A DNA stretch of 64,000 bases. It comes from Dryas octopetala. Lineage: Eukaryota; Streptophyta; Magnoliopsida; Rosales; Rosaceae. This document shows, piece after piece, positions 1 through 10,058 of this stretch (positions are counted from its first letter, which is position 1; every line of letters starts with the position of its first letter). The stretch lies in NCBI GenBank assembly GCA_963921425.1, contig OY992833.1:27328698-27392697 (forward strand), written 5' to 3'. The position numbers and the translations under genes are program-made. The notes under the pieces are model-generated. The model made no database searches. It was not told the DNA's origin and saw only the letters and a program-made list of their open reading frames with translations.

Positions 1-978
1 TGCTGGCAGCAGAGCGTCTTTGTTGCGATTTGCTTTGTGATCTTTTTTGGCACAATTGAAGCTCTTTACTTCTCAGCTTCTCTTGTCAAGTTCCATGAAG
101 GAGCATGGGTTCCTGTTGCGCTTGCTCTCTCTTTTTTTATCGTCATGTATGTTTGGCACTATGGCACAATTAAGAAGTATGAGTTTGAAGTCGAAAACAA
201 GGTCTCTATTAACTGGCTGCTCAGCCTTGGTCCCAGCCTTGGTATTGTACGAGTTCGTGGGATGGGCATCGTACACACCGATCTTGTATCTGGAATTCCG
301 GCAATCTTTTCCCACTTTGTCACCAACCTTCCAGCCTTTCACCAGGTCCTAGTTTTCCTCTGCATCAAATCCGTCCCAGTCCCGCATGTTAGACCTGAGG
401 AACGGTTTCTAGTGGGCCAAATTGGCCCAAGAGAGTACCGGCTCTATAGGTGCATTGTGCGATATGGATATCGTGATGTTCACAAAGATGACATGGAATT
501 TGAGAATGATCTTGTGTGTAGTATAGCAGAGTTCATACGCTCAGGAAGCACTGATTCCAATGTTACAAGTGAAGATCTTGGGAAGGAAGATGACAAAATG
601 ACGGTGGTTGGGACACGTTCTACTCATGCACATGGGATTCAGATGAGTGAGGATAGCGTAGAAATCAGCATAACAGTGCATAGAGAAATAAGGTCACCGG
701 TACGAAGGAAGAAGGTAAGATTCATTGTTCCAGAGAGCCCAAAGATCCAAACAGGTGCAAGGGAAGAATTGCAGGAGCTAACGGAAGCTAGGGAAGCTGG
801 AATAGTTTACATACTAGGAAACACATACATGAATGCAAAGAAAGGATCTAGTTTGATGAAGAGGTTTGCAATTGACTATGGATATGAATTCTTGAGGAGG
901 AATAGCAGGGCATCCAGCCATGCACTCACTGCACCACATGCATCTACTCTTGAGGTGGGAATGATCTACCATGTTTGA
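1..978 (+). CDS. KUP6: KUP/HAK/KT potassium transporter, 3' end (KUP6-like), truncated by window start
   Basis: This is the last coding stretch of a plasma- or vacuolar-membrane K+ transporter. The frame is open from base 1 (Cys-Trp-Gln-Gln...), so the gene starts outside the window and no start codon can be given. Two hydrophobic segments lie at about 5-30 and 37-60 of the visible part. A long cytosolic tail of about 260 residues follows. Family signatures include [43 protein letters not shown] and ERFLVG. The tail has the acidic and basic stretches of cluster II KUPs and ends [13 protein letters not shown], close to the end I recall for Arabidopsis KUP6/KUP8. The stop is TGA at 976-978. The sister choice KUP6 versus KUP8 rests on memory and on the neighbouring TPS and NHL genes. 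No frame damage is visible. Confidence 0.93.
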   Translation, partial: CWQQSVFVAICFVIFFGTIEALYFSASLVKFHEGAWVPVALALSFFIVMYVWHYGTIKKYEFEVENKVSINWLLSLGPSLGIVRVRGMGIVHTDLVSGIPAIFSHFVTNLPAFHQVLVFLCIKSVPVPHVRPEERFLVGQIGPREYRLYRCIVRYGYRDVHKDDMEFENDLVCSIAEFIRSGSTDSNVTSEDLGKEDDKMTVVGTRSTHAHGIQMSEDSVEISITVHREIRSPVRRKKVRFIVPESPKIQTGAREELQELTEAREAGIVYILGNTYMNAKKGSSLMKRFAIDYGYEFLRRNSRASSHALTAPHASTLEVGMIYHV

Positions 979-3927
979 TTTTGGTTATACTAATTTATAA
1001 TGTAAATTGTACATCTTGTAAAGTTGTGCAATAGTTGAAATCCACAGCAGTATCAGTATATGGTGGTTGAAAAAGATATGAAGAAATCAGTCATTTTTCT
1101 TGTTCATCATCCTCCTTTTTGGGTTTGTGAGAGGATAAACAACTTGTTCAACAGGCCTGTTAAATATAGTAGCATACTATAGATCCCATAATTACTCTAT
1201 TCTTAATTTTGTTTCTTTAAGAGGATTTCTTTGCTTTATTATGTGAACATTACCCGCACGATTAATATATTGGGCCGCTTTTGTGCACCATATATTGGCA
1301 TCCACCGACCTTGAGAACTCTTTCTTAAGCCATGGCCCAAGTCATACCCGGGCTGACTTGGTCCTAAAATACTTGACCCAAGTCCTTCCCATTGTACAAA
1401 CTGACTAGTCCAATGAATCCAAATCATTGGGCTAGATCAGCCCATAATTTTGATAATCGGGTTAGATCAAACTGACCCGTTGAATTGTGGGTTATCTCTT
1501 TATACCGCAAGTAACATGTGATGCTAGGCTGTTTGACAGAAAATATAATTTATTATCTAATCTTTATCTAAATAGAAATGTGTTTTTCTATGCGTTAATT
1601 TAAGAGCATTTTTATCAACTAGACAACTAGACAACTAGTTACTAGTTTAGTTATTGAAAAGTTCAAAATTTTCTCTAACTAGATTAAAAACCAAACAACC
1701 TTCAGCAAATATTTTAATTCTGTAATTAAATATGTGCATATATCTATGCTATTATTAATAAAACTAACTTGTTAATCGTCACATGTAGAATTCCAAGTAT
1801 ATCCTTATTACTTCTAACAATTGTGATATTAAACTTTAGAAATTAAAAATAATATATTAATTAATTATCTCAATGCAACCAATTATTCTCAATTTCTCAT
1901 TCAAACATTACTTCACTTTCTTTCTTTTTCTTTTTTTAAAGAGAGAACATACTTCACTTTTTAAAATCTTTTCACATTTACACAAACCACTTTATTTTGT
2001 ATACTTTTAATTACTTTCACATTTACAGCAAAGCAATAGCTTTTATCTTGAGCAGAAAGTTGAAATACAACAGTAACTTTTTCATTCATTAAAAAAAGGA
2101 AGTAGAAGTGACAGCAGCTATATGTGGATTAGTGGATATAACGATTCACAGCTCACGCGTAAGACCCAAGTCCTATTTTATTCGATTAAAATATTGCATT
2201 CTCCTCTGGACGCAACGCAACCTCCCTCTACCATCCACACCAACATTCCAATATCCCAATATCTGATGGATAACGAAAGAGTCTTCCCTCTTTCTCTTTA
2301 CCTTTACCTGTTGTTATTGTTAAAACTTAAAAGTTAAAACAAAAAAAACGAGGGGCTTGGAAAACGATTGCGTGAAATATACGTCTCGAGCATTCACCAT
2401 TAGGGAGAGACCTGATAGTGGGCCCCACGGCACAATTGGATAGAGGACGACCCAAAAACAAACCCACACCTACCCGCCTTTTCATATCTCCACGAAACGC
2501 GGCGACCGGATAAACCCGGGCCCACACCCCACCCTACCCTTCACCCTCGACGTTGAAATTATGCGTCACGTGATCTCCGAGTGCCCAGAGCATGCTCATT
2601 GGTCATTGCTCGCTGTCGGTTCTGGATGACGTGGATGGTTCTGGATTATCACTGGTGGGTCCCGCGTAGTTAGGCCGTGGCCGTCGTTGGTGGAGTGCGC
2701 CACGTGTCGGGTGTCCGTACTCGGACCGAGTGGGATGAGGAAAATGGGAAAAAAAAAAGTTGGTGAAGAAATCCTTTGTCTGCTTGATTTTATCCTATCC
2801 GCTTTGATTTTGAATAACGCGCAACTGTAAAAAACGACAGCCCAGCCGTGTTGGATATAATTACGTGCATGCCATTACCTCAAAATTTTAACATTATTTG
2901 TGCATTTCCTTTCCGAAAATTACCTTGAAAGGCTAGCAGCCTGGCACTTCACGAAATACGGCTTTGGCAAGCATTTGCCAAAGGGTATGCATTGTCGTTA
3001 AAGTGCCCAATTACCCAAATGTGGGCCACATTGCCTACAACCACAATTTAGCCTTTTTTTCGTGTTGTGATTTATCATTTATGGAGTTTAATTTCATAGA
3101 AGAGGTAATAAACTCAAAATATAGAAAAAATGGTGGGCTCACAGAAAACCCAGCTTCCATATCAGGCAAGAGAGAACAACCCATCATCTTCCTGCATGAA
3201 ACAATGCTCTTTTTTTTTTTTTTTTTTTTCTTTCTATATTATAAGAATTCAAAAAAAATAATTTATTAGAAGAGGATAAACCTGAGGGGCAATATGGTAA
3301 AAGGGGTGTGGCACTAATCGTATCCGAATGCAGAATGCCAGCTGGGAAGTGGTGCGGTCGGATATCATAGGTGAAACGGTGTACTGGGTCACGCTCGCCG
3401 AGTGAAGCCTCTTTTTTCGAGCCTCCAGAGTCCAGAGAGAGCTTTAAAAACAATGCAAAAAGCATATAAAGTTAAAAACCATTTTAATAAATATGGCCTC
3501 TCACAGTTCACGATTTACAACAATTCACAGTTGACAGTGTTTTTGGAGATCCAGCTGTCATTAATTAACACACAGCTCATCTCCTCCAATTCTAACACTT
3601 CAATTAATTGTGCAAGTTATGTCCGAATTCAGTCGGAGAAACTACCTTTGTCCTCCATGTACACTCGTACAGCAATGGCAATGGCAATGGCATCTCCTTA
3701 ATTAGGATTCTCGGTATATTCCCTTTTGTTCCACGTTGATGAAAATAAAAAATGTATTTAATTTTTTTTGTTTAGTTAGGTACTTAGGTATCGTTTGGAT
3801 AAATAAGATTTAAATAATGCTATAGACTCACTTTACTCATCACATTAGGTAGCCGCCTTTTTAATTTTGAAAATAAGTGGGGGATGAGGGTTTATGTGGG
3901 AATATATATATACGTATATATATATAC
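979..3927. other. Spacer: KUP 3' UTR, then AT-rich DNA with a GC-rich island
   Basis: The first 100-200 bases are probably the KUP 3' UTR. The rest is mostly AT-rich and shows no protein-like frame. Bases 2340-2740 form a GC-rich patch with two CACGTG G-boxes (2567-2572 and 2701-2706), a GACGTGG core near 2625 and several GGGCCC-type motifs. This looks like promoter DNA, but I find no gene next to it. A (T)n run lies near 3210-3229. Confidence 0.55.
2340..2740. promoter_or_regulatory. Orphan GC-rich patch with G-box/ABRE cores
   Basis: Two CACGTG palindromes and a TGACGTGG core sit in a 400-base GC-rich segment surrounded by AT-rich DNA. G-boxes bind bZIP and bHLH factors in plants. The nearest recognised start is the TPS leader about 6 kb downstream, and the KUP gene ends upstream. 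The role is therefore inferred, not shown: distal element, promoter of an unseen transcript, or chance. Confidence 0.3.
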
Positions 3928-4324
3928 AAAAATGCTTTCAAACTAACTGGTTAGTATGTTAATATAAAATTAACCATCTTGTTGGGCCAACGGCACAATA
4001 TAATTTTAAAATCTGAACCATCTATTTTTTTGGCCATACTTCAAAGACTATCCTTGTAAAAAATCTTCAAAATCGAAAGTCATTTAGTCATTTGATTATA
4101 ACAATAATTATTTATATGCTTTTATCGAAAATATTGATTGTCTATTTATTTGATATCAATTAGATGACTAAATAATTTTTGATTTAGTTGATTTTTTACA
4201 ATGATGATCTTTGAAGTAGGGCCTAAATAATTTACAGTTCGGATTATGAGATTAGTTATGTGGTGATCCCAAAAACATGATTAGCTTCATATTAACTTGT
4301 TAACCAGTTAGCTTTAGAGCACTC
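3928..4324. mobile_element. MITE with long imperfect inverted ends, copy 1
   Basis: About 400 bases with no coding capacity. The left end (AATGCTTTCAAACTAACTGG) matches the reverse complement of the right end (GAGTGCTCTAAAGCTAACTGG), and the match continues inward with gaps for about 90 bases. Both sides abut (TA)n tracts, so the likely TA target duplication cannot be told from the repeat. A second copy in the same orientation follows 25 bases later. Confidence 0.7.
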
Positions 4325-4349
4325 ATATATATATATATTATATACATAT

Positions 4350-4748
4350 ACAAAAATGCTCTAAAACTAATTTGTTAGTAAGTTAATACAAAACTAATTT
4401 CTTTGTTGGACCCACTGCACAATGTAATCTTAAAATCTGAACCGTCTATTTTTTAAGCTCTACTTCAAAAATCATCTCTGTAAAAAATATCCAAAATCAG
4501 AAGTCATTTAGTTATTTGATTATAACAACAACTATTTTTGTGCTTTTATCGAAAACACTGATCGTCTATTTATTTGATCTGAATTAGATGACTACATAAT
4601 TTCTGATTTAGTTGATGTTTTGCAATGATGATCTTTGAAGTATGACCTAAATAATTGACGGTTCAGATTATGAGATTAGTTATGTGGTGGTTCCAAAAGC
4701 ATAGTTAGCTTCGTATTAATTTACTAACCAGTTAGTTTTAGAGCACTC
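4350..4748. mobile_element. MITE with long imperfect inverted ends, copy 2
   Basis: This is the same family as the element just upstream and in the same orientation, with similarity along the whole length. The ends are AATGCTCTAAAACTAA on the left and the complementary TTAGTTTTAGAGCACTC on the right. It is separated from copy 1 by a TA-rich tract. TA-rich target preference and foldback shape suggest a Tc1/mariner-type (Stowaway-like) MITE, but no terminal CTCCCTCC signature was seen, so the superfamily is open. Confidence 0.7.
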
Positions 4749-5112
4749 CTATATAGATATACTTATGTGCAAAATTAACTTATATGTATGGAATGTATAT
4801 ATATATATATTTCATATTACAATGTAATTACATTATGGTTACCATAGTTAGAATAGTAATATAAATTTCATATTATACATTTTATATAAGGCTCTTGTTA
4901 TTAGAGAGGTGATTATTAAGGTCACGAGTAATGTGGTCCGAATAACATTACTTGATAGATTTTGGATGATATTAGAGAAATTGCATTTTAATTTAGATCA
5001 TATTAGTGAACCATATTATATTATATGGTAGATGAGATTCATTTATTACATCAATTATAATGACTATTTGGTAATCACATCACTTATCCTATAATGAGGT
5101 TTATTAATGTAA
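4749..5112. other. AT-rich spacer between MITEs
   Basis: No reading frame or recognised repeat boundary. It holds short TA tracts and nothing else that I can identify. Confidence 0.4.
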
Positions 5113-5436
5113 GGGGGGTGTCCCCAACTTAGATTTCATTGGATTTTAAAAGTCCAATGAAATTTAGGTGTTCTCAACTTAGATTTTAATGGATTCCAAT
5201 GAATTTTAGGTGTCCCCAACTCAGATTTTAATGGATTCCAATAAAATCCAGGTGTCCTCAAAAAGTCATGGATTTCATTAAGTGAAAAATTTTAATGGAT
5301 TTGGATGGATTTGAATGCATTTTTTACACATAACAAATTCCATGAGAATTCCACCCAACTCCTTTGGATTTTGATGGATTCTATGAATTTTAAAATCCAT
5401 TAAACTCCTTTAAAATCTGAGTTGGGGACACCCCCC
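5113..5436. mobile_element. Tourist-like (PIF/Harbinger) MITE, 324 bp
   Basis: The terminal inverted repeats are GGGGGGTGTCCCCAACT on the left and its exact complement on the right, extending inward with mismatches. The element is flanked by TAA at 5110-5112 and 5437-5439, the 3-bp target duplication typical of PIF/Harbinger. The interior repeats a unit like GATTTTAATGGATTCCAAT several times in both orientations, so the element is largely self-complementary. There is no coding capacity. Confidence 0.8.
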
Positions 5437-5439
5437 TAA

Positions 5440-7630
5440 ATCTAAGAACTTATCACATTAAATCTTATTGATGGATATTTATTTAGAATATCACGTGTTT
5501 AAAAAATAAGGACAAAGAAAATTGTCAAGCTGACATTTAAAGTTGATTTGAATTTTTTTATAGAATAACGGGAATTGAATTTGAAATTTTTTTATTATTG
5601 TGGGGAAAAATATTATTATGCTAATAGTTATTTAAATATGTATATATTGGGTGTGAAAAAGAAAATGGGATGAGTTTAACTTTTTTTTTTTTTTTTTTGC
5701 GTTAGGTTGATTAATTTATGAGAAATTTAGAGTCCAATCTATTTTATGAGTTTTTTTTAGAATAAGACCGGTAGCAATTTAGAATTTTTAATTAAGTCAT
5801 TTTATTTTTCTTCTTCAACGGCTTTATGTTAGGTTTTAACTTCAAGATTTTGGGTGGAGTCCAAAATTTCGGGGTTAAAACCTAATATGCAGCCTTTATA
5901 AAACCCACTCTACACTCTAAGAGGGAAAATACCCTTCAAATCGGGAAAAAACTTTATTATTAATTAAAAAAACTTTATTATTAATTAAAAAAATTTCTTA
6001 TAAATTAAAAAAAATTTCTTATAAATTTTAAAATACACTCGGTTTCTATCTAAAAACTGTTTTTATAAAAGATCTAAGCCTAATTATCTGTTAATTTATT
6101 AAGTACAACTAGAATTGTCCTACTGTTATTAATTTATTACCTTGACATTCATATTTAAATTGTGTTGTTTTGGCCAAAAAATAAAAAATTGTGTTGTTAG
6201 GGGAAGTACATGAACCGGAACGTTGATTGAACAGTGTAAAGCCTTTTCATGTGTAGATTATCACAATCCAGTCACTATTGGCGTGCATAGAAATACAGAG
6301 TTGGGGGTTTTGTCTCAATTAAATTAGTAGTTTCAACAGCTCAATGATTTTATCTTATTACATGTTGCAGACAACGATGCAATTGGTTGAACCATAAGGC
6401 TAAAGTACATAGTCAAATTAAAAAAATAACTCAAAGGACATTTGACCTAAACTTTCTACACTTTTAAATTAAAATAATCAGTATAAAAAAATACTATGTA
6501 TAGAGAAAGGCTCAAATTACACTGTTGGAGGATAATGTTGTTTAATAAACTTTTATTTTTAGAATTTAATAAAACTTGAGGTACTACTTTTAGTCTCTGA
6601 AGTCTATTAAAGGTGTTTAGGTTAACCAAGCTACCCTTTTAGTGAACTTCCCACACACTTTGAATTGAAGTAAATATAAAATATTGGCTCACCTACACAG
6701 CCTACACTCATCAAATTGTAGCGTAGCATAAATTAAGTTGCCTTGAATTGGTCATTTATTTTGGACGACAAATTTTGACTACTCATTCGTTCATGAAACC
6801 GTGAAACCAATCTACATCAATCTCCATTTTATAATAGGCCTCGAGATACACACGTATCATTGGTGTGAACTTGGAAGAGGGATCCAAGTAATCCAACCAA
6901 CCATCACTTATTATTGGTAAGTCTATGAATTTCTTACTTTACCTGCATCAATTTTATTTTATTTATAATTATTATCGCAAATGAATGTTATACTTATAAA
7001 TGCATATTAATTTATCGCATATGAGGGTTTCAACCGCAATATTTTGTTGTTTGGACCAATATAATCTATTTTTTGAGAAAAAGTATAATCGTTATATTGT
7101 CTCATGATATAACTAATATACATGATATGAATGATTATGTTTTTTTTTTTTTGGTAAGGTATAATTGTGAAAAGTAATTAATTAAAATGTAATTATGAAA
7201 AGTTTTATTGACTTATTTATAATTAACCTTACTATTAATAACGTTCACTTATATTATAACATGTGAGTTAGTTTTATCACGTGACAGTATAACAGTTATA
7301 CGTAATAATTACTCTCTATCAAGATTATATCACAAATTGGGTGATGTTGAATGAGTTCACAACCAAAATATATGACTAACGATTTTATTCAAAAGTCACA
7401 AGATAGTCTACAAGTATTATTAGGTTTTAGGTTTTACATTTTCTGAATACAAATACAAATATAATTATAAAATTATTAAACTAAGAGAATTAAAAATATA
7501 TATTAATTTTAATATGAAATGCTAAACTTTATTTATTGAATAAAATGTTAAATAATCATATAACATAAGTAATTGAAAATGATAAGTCTTGCAGTACTAT
7601 AATGTGAGTACATTCCCATTACTAATTAAG
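5440..7630. other. AT-rich spacer with a short tandem repeat
   Basis: No gene seen. Bases 5945-6028 hold tandem units of about 20-24 bases, first AAACTTTATTATTAATTAAA-like and then a diverged AAATTTCTTATAAATT form. A poly-T run lies near 5680-5698. The remainder is plain AT-rich sequence. Confidence 0.45.
5945..6028. repeat. Short AT-rich tandem repeat, two variants
   Basis: The unit AAAAACTTTATTATTAATT occurs twice, followed directly by two units of a related AAATTTCTTATAAATT form. This is consistent with slippage duplication; no function is suggested. Confidence 0.7.
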
Positions 7631-7643
7631 ATAACAATTATTT

Positions 7644-7801
7644 TTTTGGTAACTGAAGGTATCCCGACTTAGCTTAAACGCACCAAACTAATTTCTTTGA
7701 CCGGTCAAAGGCAGGGAATCGATGTCGGGCCTAGAGAATTTATAAGAAATTTTACTTCTCTTACTACCTAGCTCCAAGAGTCGAACTTGAGACTTAATAA
7801 A
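7644..7801 (-). mobile_element. Probable 5'-truncated tRNA-derived SINE
   Basis: On the minus strand the segment starts near a B-box-like AAGTTCGACTC and ends in GTTACC plus an A-run. The flanks carry ATAACAATTATTT (7631-7643) and ATAACATTTATTT (7802-7814), a 13-base target duplication with one mismatch. A long duplication plus an A-rich 3' end fits a LINE-mobilised SINE. No A-box is evident, so the head is probably truncated. The family was not identified. Confidence 0.45.
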
Positions 7802-7814
7802 ATAACATTTATTT

Positions 7815-8429
7815 GATCGAGAGAAAAAAAAGTTTGAGAGAAATGAGATTGCATATAAGAGAATGAGAGGGTATATGAAAGAATAAGGGTTCCTTATTAA
7901 GCATGGTTGGCCAACCGTTTATTGGGCGGGAAAAAGAATAATGAGTTTAATGATTTTGATAGTGATTAATGGTCGTATTTATTGTTCAAGCGTAGTTAGT
8001 AACTTAGTAATATATGAGATGAGAACATATGCATTTAACACAAAAATTATATGTTTTGAATGTTGAGTTGAGTGATGAATGGAAATTGAATTGAAAAGTT
8101 TTCATTACGAAATAAATAAATAAGTTGAATTCCTCTATAAAAAAGAAAAGAAAAAGAAAACAAGAACAATGAAAAATGAAAAAAGCATGAAAGGGTATTA
8201 TAGTCAAATGTAAAATAGAGTTGGAATCCATTCCTCAACGCAATCCGAAAAACCCAACCCAAGAGTTAAAATAATCAAACCGCGGTAAAAACTTGTTCAC
8301 ATGGACCCTATCCCCAACTCCATGTCTGCCGAGTGCCGTATAATATATCCCCCCACTCTTTCTTACTTTGTTAGTTTGTTTATCTTAACATTCCGATCTT
8401 CATTTCATTCTTTATTGTAATTTGTAACA
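7815..8429. promoter_or_regulatory. Upstream region of the TPS gene
   Basis: AT-rich DNA leading to the CT-rich leader start. A TATA-like TATAATATAT stretch lies at about 8339-8349 and would place the transcript start near 8375-8430. Neither the start site nor the TATA element is proven. Confidence 0.35.
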
Positions 8430-10058
8430 TCCAGCGCAGCCTCCATCTCTCTCTCTCTCAACACCACTTCCAACGTTAATATTAATTCGGCTTTCTCCGA
8501 TCGCCGGACCCTCGCCGGAAAGGTAAGCTTTCGCTGTCTGTCTCTGATCGGCTGCTTCCTTGTTATGAGTCTGTTTGAATTTTCTCGCCGCTCCGTTCGG
8601 TTGCCGAGAATTTCTGAAAAACCGGAACAAGTACAAGTCTTGATCTCAGTTTCCTGAATTTACTCCTCTAAGTCTCCCTCACACTACTACTCCGCTTTGT
8701 TTAGGCCCGTTTTCGCTATTCACGAGTTATTGTTTTGGTTTTTTCTTTTCCTTATTTTTGTTTTCTCGGTAACCAAACGGACGGGAAAAACGCTTAACTT
8801 TCAATTTTTTTTTTTTGTTTTATTGAGTTTCTTGTATAATTTTGACCTTTTTTTTTTTGGCAGGAAGTTGTTGATCAAAAGCTCCGTACGGGATTCCTAA
8901 TTTTATAATAAATTTAATTCGATTCAGGTAATGCTAACGTTTTTCTCACTGATATCCTGAGATCTTCGTTTACTTGTAGTTGCAGCGTATAGCGTTCGCA
9001 ACATGCTCTGTGTGTTTGCTGTTTGGCTGATAAATTAGTATTCTTTTTCTTTGGAAACAAAAAATAGTAAAGTTGAGGCATTCTTGTTTGTTTTGGTAGA
9101 AACTATTTTCTAGGAAAATTATTCGGACGGGAAAAGGCAGTTTACTGTGTCTGATATGGCGTTACCGAATGTAAAGTCCATGATTCTATCTGATAGATTT
9201 GTAATGACCTCCAAAGTCGCTTATATTAAAACCAGGGATGTCCACTGTTTGCTTTTGTAATATGGAATCATTTGACTGGGCTGGATATTGCTGTCACACC
9301 AAAAAAGAAAAAAAAAAGTTCTTGTATACTATTGACTATTGTACCTATTATTATAGGTACGTTTTCTTTCATCGCATTCAAATAATATCTGGAAAATGAA
9401 TATAGGATAGGACAATGGTCAATGCATAATGACACAAGGGCCTGCTATTCTCTATCCAAAATACTCTCTTTACATTGCAATTTTTTTTACTGTATTGGAA
9501 GTTATTTTGGCAGCTGTGTGAAATTCGTTTTCAGCTTATTTATACCCAAATGTGCTTGTGCATTGGATGCATGTTTACCTTATGAGGGTTTATGTCATAC
9601 TTTTTTCTTTTTTTTAATTTAATTTTTTTGAAGGGAAAAGAATTAAAAATGTTGTATACAAAAGCTTTTTAAAGTCACGGATGAGAGGTATTTCCTAACT
9701 TGGAATTGTAGTTGCCAAGCTTATACATGCATATTCAATATGCTTTACCTTGAATGTGGTCATGCTTCTGTTGCAACATAAAACTTGAGATTTAGTAGGT
9801 GCAAAGCATCTATGGAGTGTCTTAATTTTGATACTATGACCAAGCAGTCAGAATTGGACTGAGTTTTTTAATGATATGATCATTCTTTTATTTTCTCTCA
9901 GCTGTGGAAAATGGATTTATGCAGTGGCAGCAATTTATTGATATGATCATTCTTTTATTTTTGTGTAGGTCTGTGGACTTCTCTGTTTGTACTCCAAAAT
10001 ATTTTCTGGTAGTGCATTGCTCTGTATGATTTAAGTAGAAAGAGTCCTTTTACTAGTC
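8430..10058 (+). other. TPS 5' leader: three non-coding exons and two introns
   Basis: Leader exon 1 ends at 8522 (GGAAAG|GTAAGC). Leader exon 2 is 8864-8927 (GGCAG|G ... TTCAG|GTAATG). Leader exon 3 is 9969-10058 (TGTGTAG|GTCTG), running into the start codon. Introns in the 5' leader are usual for class II plant TPS genes. Leader exon 3 carries a minimal upstream frame, ATG ATT TAA, at 10026-10034, ending 24 bases before the main start. A second possible 3' splice site ends at 9901 after a duplicated 23-base tract. Confidence 0.65.

Noticed and set aside
1240-1500. Stretch with GGGCC/CCCAA-type words downstream of KUP
   Set aside because: It looked like a decayed repeat, but no ends, duplication or coding trace could be fixed.
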